From NCBI RefSeq assembly GCF_026340465.1, contig NZ_JAPEPC010000001.1, forward strand, positions 3,892,001 to 3,956,000: DNA of 64,000 nt, in the 5' to 3' direction. Below the pieces are notes generated by a model. That model was not told where the DNA came from, ran no database searches, and saw only the letters and a list, made by a program, of their open reading frames with translations. Made by a program: the position numbers and the translations under genes. Shown in pieces: positions 42,451 through 49,859 of this stretch. This stretch comes from Streptomyces sp. NBC_01306. GTDB taxonomy: Bacteria; Actinomycetota; Actinomycetes; Streptomycetales; Streptomycetaceae. Within the stretch, counting starts at the first letter, position 1. Each line of letters begins with the position of its first letter.

Positions 42451-43752
42451 ATGAAACTTGGACGCACAGCGCGTGCGAAGTTGCTGCTGCTTGCCGCGCC
42501 CGTAACAGCCTGTGCTGTTTGGTTCACCTCGACAGAGGCGTTCGCTGCCGCCGGTGGGTCCAGTACTCAGCCTGCGCGGCAGGGGGTGAGCGAGGTGCAC
42601 TACAACCTGGGCGACGAGGCCTTCCCGCCGCCCAAGTCTCTCGGATACGTGGGCAACAACGAGCTGGACGGGGCTGTTTACTACCCCGACGACATATCCT
42701 CCGGCACCCACCCTCTGATCATGATCGAGCATGGATTCTGGGACACCTGCGCCGACGCCGACGCCTCCACGTCACTCACCGCGGCGCAAGCCGCGCTGGC
42801 GAAGGACGAGCAGAGCGGTGACACGGCCGACGCGGCAAAGCAGGAGGCGATCATCAAGGCCGCCTCGGACCGGCTGTCGGCCTGGCCGTGCGCATCTGGG
42901 GTGCGGCAGATCCCCAGCTATCTCGGATACGACTACCTGGGCCGTGATCTGGCAAGCCGGGGGTTCGTCGTTGTCTCCATCGGGGCGAACGGCATCAACT
43001 CGACGTCTCCCGGCCAGGCCGACACGGTGTATCAGGAGCGCGCGGCACTGATCAACGCCCAGTTGCGCATGTGGCAGCAGTTGTCGTCAACGGGCGATGG
43101 CCCGCTGCGCGGCAGCTTCGTCGACGCCAGGTCCGGACGTCCGTCGCCGGTGAACTTCAAGAACCATGTGGACTTGCAGAACGTGGGGCTGATGGGGCAT
43201 TCCATGGGCGGCGGCGGAGTGATGCAGGAGATCGCCGACAGCAGCCGTGGCACATGGCCCAAAGGCGTGTCCATCAAGGCCGCGTTCGCTCTCGCACCCA
43301 CCGCAACCTGGGACGTCGATCCCATCACCAAGACATCGTTTGCGGTGATGTGGGGCACGTGCGACCAGGTGAACACCGGGGAGTACTTCAACTGGAACAA
43401 GGACGACAACAGCGCACCGATAGCCCAGTACACGGTGCACGGCGGTGTCCACGACTTCTACAACAAGCAGTGGTCACCCAGCAGCGGCCAGGTCAGCGCA
43501 CATGACGACGCCGTTCCCGGGAGCAAGCCAGGCACCTGCAAGTCCCAGTTCCCCGGCGCCACCGCCCCCCAAACCGATCAGAAGGAACTCCCGGAGCAGC
43601 GGCAGCGCCTGATCACCAAGGATTACGTGAGCGCCTATTTCGCCGACCACTTGCTCGGCCGGACGCAGTACGAGCCTTACCTGACGGGCGAGAAGTCGTT
43701 CCCCGGTACGGGCGGTGCCGTCAGCACCCAGTTCGACGGGGGCAACAACTGA
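42451..43752 (+). CDS. Secreted alpha/beta hydrolase (esterase/PETase-like)
   Basis: A signal peptide (residues ~1-33, LLLLAAPVTACAVWFTSTEA) precedes a 400-residue hydrolase: HPLIMIEHGFWDTC near the oxyanion site, nucleophile elbow NVGLMGHSMGGGGVMQEIA, probable acid in MWGTCDQVNTG and His in GGVHDFYNKQW. The GHSMGGGG motif is as in chlorophyllase/cutinase-like and polyester hydrolases. GC and wording differ somewhat from core genes nearby, suggesting transfer. A (CACACC) run and a terminator follow. Confidence 0.8.
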   Translation: MKLGRTARAKLLLLAAPVTACAVWFTSTEAFAAAGGSSTQPARQGVSEVHYNLGDEAFPPPKSLGYVGNNELDGAVYYPDDISSGTHPLIMIEHGFWDTCADADASTSLTAAQAALAKDEQSGDTADAAKQEAIIKAASDRLSAWPCASGVRQIPSYLGYDYLGRDLASRGFVVVSIGANGINSTSPGQADTVYQERAALINAQLRMWQQLSSTGDGPLRGSFVDARSGRPSPVNFKNHVDLQNVGLMGHSMGGGGVMQEIADSSRGTWPKGVSIKAAFALAPTATWDVDPITKTSFAVMWGTCDQVNTGEYFNWNKDDNSAPIAQYTVHGGVHDFYNKQWSPSSGQVSAHDDAVPGSKPGTCKSQFPGATAPQTDQKELPEQRQRLITKDYVSAYFADHLLGRTQYEPYLTGEKSFPGTGGAVSTQFDGGNN

Positions 43753-43824
43753 GCACTTTCCCACCGGGTTGACGGTCGGGTGAGAGTGAAGGGGAGCCCC
43801 GACGCTCTTGAGCCTGAGGGCCCC

Positions 43825-43902
43825 ACACCCACACCCACACCCACACCCACACCCACACCCACACCCACACCCACACCCACACCCACACCCACACCCACAC
43901 CC
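43825..43902. repeat. ACACCC x13 microsatellite
   Basis: Thirteen perfect hexamer units in a row, not within a gene I can support. Confidence 0.95.
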
Positions 43903-43910
43903 CAGCGCCC

Positions 43911-43963
43911 AGCAGAAAGCCCCCCGCCCCACGGAGACTCCGCAGGCAGGGGGCTTTTTTGCT
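43911..43963 (+). terminator. Terminator with U-run after the secreted hydrolase
   Basis: AGCAGAAAGCCCCC pairs with GGGGGCTTTTTTGCT. The last 20 nt (43945-43964) recur exactly at 45344-45363. Confidence 0.85.
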
Positions 43964-44233
43964 GCACTGTGCCGTCCATGGGCCGTCAGGTGCTCGATCG
44001 AGCCGTGCCAGACCCCGAGAACGGACAGCACCCAGCTGCCGGCACCCAGTCGGGCAGGGCCGGTCTTCGGTATCAGGGGCCCACGCGCCGCCGCCCGAGC
44101 CGGTTCTGTGGGCCGTCTGCGGCAATGTGGCCCGTGCCCGCTCGCGCCTGCTGCCAGGCCCACACACCACGCTGAACACTTGGCCTGGTCACACCGCAGA
44201 GACGTGCCTGAGCGACATCGAGGGGAACGACCG

Positions 44234-44968
44234 ATGGACAGGGCCGGACGGCCGGATCGTAGAACGCTGCTTGTCGGCGGGCTCATGGGCGCCACCGTCG
44301 CGCTTGCGGGCTGCTCGTCGACGAGGACCGCCGCGTCGACGACCGGCGCTTCGCCGGAAGCTCGGCCCACCACACCGGCCGCGGCATTCGCGAGGCTGAT
44401 GGAAGGCAACAAGCGCTGGGTGAGCGGAGACCTCCAGCACCCCGACCGGGATCCGAACCGGCGTCAGCTCGTGGCTCAGGAGCAGGAGCCGTTTGGGTCG
44501 ATCCTCTCGTGTATCGACTCCCGAGTGCCGCCCGAGCTCCTCTTCGATACCGGCCTGGGTGACCTTTACGTGATGCGCACGGGTGGAGAGGCGGTCGGCC
44601 CGGTGGTCACTGGTTCCATCGAGTACGGGCCCATGACGAGTGACACCCCCCTCATCGTGGTCCTCGGGCATCAGCGCTGCGGCGCCATCAAGGCGGCGTA
44701 CACGTCCCTTCGTGACGGTAAACCACTGCCCGGCAACCTGCAGGCGATCGTCAAGGCCCTGCAACCTGCGTACGAGCAGGCAGTCCGGGAGGGTGGCGCC
44801 GACCCGGTCGAGACCATGGCCCGCGCCCAGGTCAGGTTGACCGCGGCCGATCTGCGCTCCAACAAGGACCTGGCCCCACTCGTGGCAAAGGGCGCCCTGG
44901 CCGTGGTCGGCGCCTATTACTCGCTCGACACCGGCAAGGTGAAGGTCCTGGCCGGCGCACCCTCCTGA
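44234..44968 (+). CDS. Beta-carbonic anhydrase lipoprotein
   Basis: 244 residues. A Tat/Sec-like leader with lipobox LAGC (Cys26; RTLLVGGLMGATVALAGCSS) predicts anchoring outside the membrane. The beta-class zinc ligands are visible: Cys and Asp in SILSCIDSRVPPELLFDTG, His and Cys in VVLGHQRCGAIKAA. It hydrates CO2 to bicarbonate at the cell surface, an unusual location for the beta class. ATG 44234 follows AGGGGA. The neighbours are other secreted proteins. Confidence 0.9.
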   Translation: MDRAGRPDRRTLLVGGLMGATVALAGCSSTRTAASTTGASPEARPTTPAAAFARLMEGNKRWVSGDLQHPDRDPNRRQLVAQEQEPFGSILSCIDSRVPPELLFDTGLGDLYVMRTGGEAVGPVVTGSIEYGPMTSDTPLIVVLGHQRCGAIKAAYTSLRDGKPLPGNLQAIVKALQPAYEQAVREGGADPVETMARAQVRLTAADLRSNKDLAPLVAKGALAVVGAYYSLDTGKVKVLAGAPS

Positions 44969-45374
44969 CCGGTCGGACGAGTCGAACGGGAGCTACGGGC
45001 GCTATCAGCGCGGTGAGGAGTGGCCGGACTGCTCCCCGTAGCGCTCCGAAACAGCTGACAGTCGGCTCCAGTTCGGCGGCGCGGCCAGCCCTGGCGGCCC
45101 TTGTTCAACTGCTTCCGGTGCTGGGCCGCCTCCCCAGTGGTGACTCTCATTTCCAGTCGGCTCTATCGGCGGCTGTGTCGTTGGCCGGGATCGGCCTTCA
45201 GCCGCAGCCGGACGCCCCGTGCCCCAGGCGTGCGCCGTTCCCACCAGTTCCCCACGCCGGGCGCCCGGTTCCCGCCGCGCAGCGTCGAGGTCGATGAATG
45301 ACTGGTCCCCCCCCGCCACTGACGACTAGTCAGGCCAGTCAGGGGCAGGGGGCTTTTTTGCTGGGCCGGGCAGG
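44969..45374. other. Intergenic region, no gene supported
   Basis: About 400 nt with short open frames on both strands but no ribosome binding sites or familiar motifs. It ends in a terminator at about 45314-45363 shared with 43945. Confidence 0.5.
45314..45363. terminator. Second copy of the U-run terminator
   Basis: GGCAGGGGGCTTTTTTGCTG (45344-45363) is identical to 43945-43964; the upstream arm is a run of C (45307-45314). It is 11 nt past the stop of the minus-strand secreted protein and could serve plus-strand reads. Confidence 0.6.
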
Positions 45375-46076
45375 TCACTGTGGCGTCTGGCACCGCCGGG
45401 GGAGAGTCACGCTTCCAGGCTTGTGCTCGAACGTCTTCATCACCAGCCACTCGTCCAACTCAGGATCGTAGAGATTCTGGATACCGAATTGCAGTACCTG
45501 CCAGAACGTCCCGCGATTACGTTGGTCGACGTAGATGTCGCCGAGCGCGAGCGGGAATCGGAGGAATTTCCCCGGAGGGCGCTGCGGCTGGACGGCGCCG
45601 ACCCTCCAGTGGTTCACGTACCGCCGCGGGTTCTGCTCCAGGATCTCCCGCCCGACGAACCGCGCGGTGCTGAACACCTGGTTCAACTGGTCCAGATTGA
45701 CACCTGGAATCTTTGAGCACGAATGATCGTTCAAGCCGGGCCACTTGTAGGTCAGCGTGTAGAGCGTGTTGTGGTAGATCAGATTGGTGAACCAGATGGG
45801 ATATTGCGGGCCTCCCGCAACCATCTGGCTTTCGCCGTTCCTGCCCTGCCACGTGAACGGCACTGTGATGCCCAGATCCCGGACGACCCACTTTCCCTTT
45901 CCCCGGAAATTCCGGGGGAGTTGAGGCGGCTGGGGAGCGGCCCCGACCGTCCCGAGCGACGGTGCGGCCTCGGGCCGCGTGCCGGTGGCGGCCGGTGACG
46001 GGGCCGCCGCGACGACGGCGATCGCCCCGGCGACGGCGATGGAGACTGCCGCCCGACGTGTGCGTGTCCAACCCAT
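45375..46076 (-). CDS. Secreted protein of unknown function
   Basis: 233 residues with a Sec signal (RAAVSIAVAGAIAVVAAAPS, cleavage near AAT). The mature part begins with Pro-rich linker, then GKGKWVVRDLGITVPFTWQG, GPQYPIWFTNLIYHNTLYTL and KIPGVNLDQLNQVFSTARFV; one Cys near the end and one in HSCSK. I do not recognise the family. ATG 46076 follows GAGGAAG. It faces the carbonic anhydrase gene and is divergent from the LAxTG gene. Confidence 0.7.
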   Translation of the reverse strand: MGWTRTRRAAVSIAVAGAIAVVAAAPSPAATGTRPEAAPSLGTVGAAPQPPQLPRNFRGKGKWVVRDLGITVPFTWQGRNGESQMVAGGPQYPIWFTNLIYHNTLYTLTYKWPGLNDHSCSKIPGVNLDQLNQVFSTARFVGREILEQNPRRYVNHWRVGAVQPQRPPGKFLRFPLALGDIYVDQRNRGTFWQVLQFGIQNLYDPELDEWLVMKTFEHKPGSVTLPRRCQTPQ

Positions 46077-46426
46077 GGTCTTCCTCAGCTGTCGTGTCGC
46101 GCGCCGTCGTGGCAGAGCCCAAACGCCGGACGCACCGGATTCCGAGTGGCGCCGCGCAGGGGCGCGGGGACGCACCGGCCCCCATGGCACTCACGGGGCC
46201 GCACCGCGATGGTCCCCCCGGTAGCGCGTGTCACTCCGTGCGGCTGCGCGCGTCACTTGTTCCGCCTACACCGTTCCACCCGCTTGATCTAAGGAGGCCA
46301 TGCCCAATGGCCGGGCTGAAGCGTCCCTGTGCCGAGAAGCCAGTTGGCGAATTCAGGGCAAGAAGAAGTAATTCCGCTCGGCCGAATCCCTCTGCCTGCG
46401 ATGTCCTCGCAGGCGGGGAGCTTCAT
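46077..46426. other. Intergenic region with gpmA-end copy and mini-frame
   Basis: AAGGAGG at 46291-46297 precedes ATGCCC (46300), a 23-codon frame that ends QGKKK-stop at 46371 through the gpmA-end repeat. The overlapping frame from ATG 46307 (nine nt after AAGGAGG) is open into the LAxTG gene, so a longer form of that protein is possible. A hairpin, GCCTGCGA/TCGCAGGC (46394-46414), follows. Confidence 0.55.
46354..46371 (+). repeat. gpmA 3'-end repeat, direct copy
   Basis: CAGGGCAAGAAGAAGTAA, identical to 41500-41517, 4.85 kb from gpmA. It could mark the far end of inserted DNA. Confidence 0.85.
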
Positions 46427-47779
46427 GTGCGATATGCCTCTTTCATGATGAGAGAAGCACTAAAGAAGCCTTTTGCTCGTTCTGTTCCCACTGTCGTGGC
46501 GGCCTCCACCACGGCGGCGGCGCTGGCCGGGGTGCTGCTCATGTACGCCTCCGCCGACCGGGCCGGCGCGGCCCCGCCGGGGACGACCAGCGCCGGACTC
46601 GTCCAGCTGAACATCTCCGACGTGGGGCCGCTCGACCTCTCGCAGTTCGACGGGACCTACGGAACGGCCGGCTCACCGCCGCTCAACGGAGACGAGGACA
46701 CCGGCGACTTCTCCGACCCGGACGGGGTGCGCGCCTATTACCAGGACGGCACCCACGCCGTCGTGACCTCGAACACCGACGCCAAGCACTACGCCAAGGT
46801 GGATGCCGCCGGAATCGAAGTGAGGCTCCATGGCGCGGACTTCATCTCGACCACCCCCAGCGGCGCGATCGGCTCCCTGAACACCTATGCGGAGTGCACC
46901 CCGCCGCCGTTCGGCCCGTACTCCCTCGGCTACGCGCACACGGACGGGCAGCAGATCGCGGTTCTTGGCCACCGGGTCGACATCGGCACTACCGATCTCA
47001 CGGTCAGCGGGGCCGATCTGAACGAGCCTGACACGTTGGGGGACAGCACGCTGCGCGTGACCTTCACTCAGCACGTCGTACCGGCCGATGAGATCCAGAC
47101 GCCCGGAGCGTACGAGGCCGAGGCCTGGTTCGACGTGTCGGTGGCGGGGGTGCTGCGCGACCCGGCGGGCGAGGTGGTCTACGACGGGCCGATCGCCGGG
47201 GCCCGGCTGGGCGAGGTGCACGCCCGGTGCCATCAGGAGTCCCCGTCGCCGTCGCCTTCCCCGACGGACACGGAGTCGCCCACGCCGTCGCCTTCCCCGA
47301 CGGATACAGAATCCCCGTCGCCGTCGCCCACGGATACGGAGTCACCGACCCCGTCGCCCTCGCCCACGGACACCGAGTCGCCCTCGCCGTCCCCCACCGA
47401 CACCGGCTCGCCCACCCCGCCCCCTTCGCCCTCCCCCTCGGACAGCGAGAGTCCGACCCCGCCGCCTTCCCCCACCGCCACCGACGGCACGAGCGGTGGC
47501 ACGAGCGGCGGTACCGACGGCGGCACGGGTGGTGACACAGGCGGCTCCGACGGTGGAACCAGCGGCGGAACCAATGGCGGCAACACCGGCGGCACCACTG
47601 GTGGTGGCGGTGACAGTGACGGCGGCGCGTACGGCGACGGTGGCACCCACGGCGGCGGGCACGGCGGTGCTGGTGGCGAGCTTGCCGACACCGGTGACCA
47701 GATCGCCCTGGTGAGCGGTGCCGCCGCCATCCTCACCGCTGTCGGTGGAGTGCTGTTCGTCCGCCGCAGGCGCAGCTAG
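46427..47779 (+). CDS. LAxTG-anchored surface protein (sortase substrate)
   Basis: 450 residues. A signal peptide (ALKKPFARSVPTVVAASTTA and on to ADRAGAAP) leads to a ~190-residue folded part (LNISDVGPLDLSQFDGTYGT, YAECTPPPFGPYSLGYAHTD), a Ser-Pro-Thr tract with SPTDTESP units, a Gly-rich tract, and the sorting signal LADTG-hydrophobic segment-VRRRRS, which suits class E sortases. GTG 46427 has GGGGAG six nt upstream; ATG 46307, 46445 and 46448 are alternatives. Fold and function unknown; likely a cell-wall-bound protein. Confidence 0.85.
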   Translation: MRYASFMMREALKKPFARSVPTVVAASTTAAALAGVLLMYASADRAGAAPPGTTSAGLVQLNISDVGPLDLSQFDGTYGTAGSPPLNGDEDTGDFSDPDGVRAYYQDGTHAVVTSNTDAKHYAKVDAAGIEVRLHGADFISTTPSGAIGSLNTYAECTPPPFGPYSLGYAHTDGQQIAVLGHRVDIGTTDLTVSGADLNEPDTLGDSTLRVTFTQHVVPADEIQTPGAYEAEAWFDVSVAGVLRDPAGEVVYDGPIAGARLGEVHARCHQESPSPSPSPTDTESPTPSPSPTDTESPSPSPTDTESPTPSPSPTDTESPSPSPTDTGSPTPPPSPSPSDSESPTPPPSPTATDGTSGGTSGGTDGGTGGDTGGSDGGTSGGTNGGNTGGTTGGGGDSDGGAYGDGGTHGGGHGGAGGELADTGDQIALVSGAAAILTAVGGVLFVRRRRS

Positions 47780-47822
47780 CAGGGACGTCCCTGAACCGCA
47801 GCTACCAGGGACGTCCCTGAAC
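47771..47822 (+). repeat. 26-nt tandem repeat across the LAxTG gene stop
   Basis: Units 47771-47796 and 47797-47822 differ by one base (CTAG to CTAC). The first holds the TAG stop (47777-47779). Each contains the palindrome AGGGACGTCCCT. Confidence 0.9.
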
Positions 47823-47835
47823 CCCGCGTACGGAG

Positions 47836-49824
47836 TCAGCCCTGCGTCGCGAAGTCGTGGATGCTGAGCTCGTCGATCTGCCCGGTCCAGCCGGTGTGCC
47901 GGACGGCCTGTGCAGGGACGGCCGCTTCACGCCGCCCGGCCGGTCGGCCCAATGACAGTGTTCCCTCGGCGGAGTCCAGGTGATCCGTTGCGATGGTGCT
48001 CACCTGGCCGTCGACGGACAGCGAGAGCTGGTTGCCACGTCGCACAAGACGCACCTCCGTCCACTGATGAGGGCGCAGGGGCCGGGGGTTGCACAGCTCC
48101 GTACGGCTGAGGCCGGTGCTCAGGCATCGGGAGGCCGGGTCCAGGAACAGCCAGGGCGCGCCGTCCATCTGCTGGAGGATCACCTGCCGTCGCTCGTTCG
48201 TCCCGGACAGGCCCGGCCGCAGCCGGCAACTGACCGAGAAGTCGGTCGTGTTCGGGTCGAACGGCGCAGGCAGGTCGACACCGCCCGCCCCGTCGAAGTC
48301 CAGGCACCCGCCATCGGTCCCGTCCGCAGTCCAGACCGCGCCGTGGATCGATCCGTCCCGGCCGAAACCGGATGAGTCGACAGCCACGCCGTCGTCGCTC
48401 CTGGTGTGGAAACGCCACCATCCGATACGCGCCGGAAGGAACTCCAACGAGACGTCGTCGACGAGGAGGGCCGCGGGGGAAGGCGCCTCGATCAGCAGAG
48501 TCGCCCGTTCCAGCTCGCCCGCCCAGGTAAGCCGGCGGGTGCCCGAGAGGAGGCTGTAGCGGTCGGTCCGGGTGTCCGTGACCGGCAAGGGGAAGCGGAC
48601 GGGTTCCCGGCTGCCCGAGCTTTTTACCTCGACTGTCACGGTGGGCCTGGTCACTACCCCGTCCATGGCCCTGATCCAGGCTCCGAACAGGTACTCGCCC
48701 GGACCGCCCCCCAACAACGCGCGGGTGATGTCCTGGGCAGCGCCGACGGGTCCCGTCGCGGAGGTGAGGGAGAGCGCACGGTCTCCCCTGTGTACGGGCC
48801 GGCCGACAGGCGCAAGACGCGAGCCCGGGCGGGCGTTCCAGTGCTGGGTGCCCCGTTCGAAGCCGCCGTTCGCTGTGAGCGGCGCGGGCGACGGCCGAAC
48901 ATTTTGCGGGCCGTGGAGAAGGCCCCGCGCGTGGAGAAAGCCGTCCACCTGCCGCATTGTCTCGTAGTAGTAGCGGTTGTAGGTGTCCTGGTAGTTGTAG
49001 AAGCCGTGTTGCTGCCCGTCGTAGGAGATCAGGGTGGCGTCGTTGCCGAACGACCGCGCGGCGTTCGTGAAGCGGAGGGAGTCCTCGAATGCGACTGTCG
49101 TGTCCCCGGTGCCGTGCATGAGCAGCATGGGTGGCGCGTTCCGGCCCAGGTGGTGGAGTGGCGAGTGCGCCCTGGCCTGCTTGCCGGTGAGGAACAGCGC
49201 ACGGACGGCGCCGCGGGTGGTGTCGGTGACGGGATTCCACAGCACCAGCGCCGCCGGGAGGTGGGGGTGTGCGCCGACCTGCCGATCGAGCAGAGCTGTA
49301 GCCAGCGCGAGTTGGCCGCCGGCTGAGCCGCCTGCGGCCACGATCCTGTCCGGGTGGATCCCCAGAGCGGAGGCGTGCTCGACCACGTAGCCCATCGCGT
49401 CCACGGCGTCCTGGGTGGCGTTCACGGGCCCACTGGTGCGGTACTCGACCGAGATCGTCACCATGCCCCGGGCGGCGAAGTACTCTGCCTGCTCCTGTAG
49501 TTGTTCCCATTTGCCGAGGAGCCACCCGCCTCCGTGGTAGAGGACGAGGGCGGGAAGGGCGCCGCCTTCCCGGCCCGCCGCGTCTCTCCCGTTCCCTCCG
49601 GCTGTCGGCCGCCAGACCTGCAAGTGGAGCCGCTTGGCCAGTACCCGCTTGTAGACCACGGCCTCCGGGCCACTGACGCCGGCGAACGCTCCTGTTCCGA
49701 AGGGGTGGCTCGTGGTCGCCGCAAGGGCTTGGGGCCCGGTCGCAGCAACCGCTCCCGCCGCGATCAGCCATGTGAGTACCGCACGTCGGGTGTGCCCCTG
49801 GGACACAGGTGTTGGGACGCTCAC
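47836..49824 (-). CDS. Secreted esterase with carbohydrate-binding and LamG-like domains
   Basis: 662 residues. A Tat-like signal (HTRRAVLTWLIAAGAVAATG) is followed by an acetyl-esterase/lipase-type hydrolase at ~50-310: oxyanion HGGGWLLGKWE, Ser in VAAGGSAGGQLALA, Asp in LLMHGTGDTTVAF, His in YDGQQHGFYNYQDT. Residues ~325-465 look like a CBM4/9-type beta sandwich (NGGFERGTQHWNARPGSR), and ~470-655 like a LamG/concanavalin-type lectin domain (WWRFHTRSDDGVAVDSSGFG, LSLSVDGQVSTIATDHLDSA). It probably removes acyl groups from plant polysaccharide. ATG 49824 follows GAGAGAAACG. MFS gene directly upstream. Confidence 0.85.
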   Translation of the reverse strand: MSVPTPVSQGHTRRAVLTWLIAAGAVAATGPQALAATTSHPFGTGAFAGVSGPEAVVYKRVLAKRLHLQVWRPTAGGNGRDAAGREGGALPALVLYHGGGWLLGKWEQLQEQAEYFAARGMVTISVEYRTSGPVNATQDAVDAMGYVVEHASALGIHPDRIVAAGGSAGGQLALATALLDRQVGAHPHLPAALVLWNPVTDTTRGAVRALFLTGKQARAHSPLHHLGRNAPPMLLMHGTGDTTVAFEDSLRFTNAARSFGNDATLISYDGQQHGFYNYQDTYNRYYYETMRQVDGFLHARGLLHGPQNVRPSPAPLTANGGFERGTQHWNARPGSRLAPVGRPVHRGDRALSLTSATGPVGAAQDITRALLGGGPGEYLFGAWIRAMDGVVTRPTVTVEVKSSGSREPVRFPLPVTDTRTDRYSLLSGTRRLTWAGELERATLLIEAPSPAALLVDDVSLEFLPARIGWWRFHTRSDDGVAVDSSGFGRDGSIHGAVWTADGTDGGCLDFDGAGGVDLPAPFDPNTTDFSVSCRLRPGLSGTNERRQVILQQMDGAPWLFLDPASRCLSTGLSRTELCNPRPLRPHQWTEVRLVRRGNQLSLSVDGQVSTIATDHLDSAEGTLSLGRPAGRREAAVPAQAVRHTGWTGQIDELSIHDFATQG

Positions 49825-49859
49825 GTTTCTCTCCAGATCTGTGAGGACGGTTTCAGGTG

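Larger units (their letters stand above)
43753..44233. other. Intergenic region: hexamer run and terminator
   Basis: Contains the ACACCC microsatellite (43825-43902), the terminator (43911-43963) and about 270 nt with no gene, ending in the leader of the carbonic anhydrase gene. Confidence 0.7.

Noticed and set aside
43825..43902. Regular repeat array that could suggest CRISPR
   Set aside because: The unit is a 6-nt microsatellite without spacers, and there are no cas genes.
45005..45319. 104-codon minus-strand frame
   Set aside because: No start signal or known motif; open frames of this length are expected at this GC.
46300..46371. 23-codon frame ending QGKKK as a gene
   Set aside because: Its end comes from the gpmA-end repeat, and the ribosome binding site fits the overlapping ATG 46307 better.
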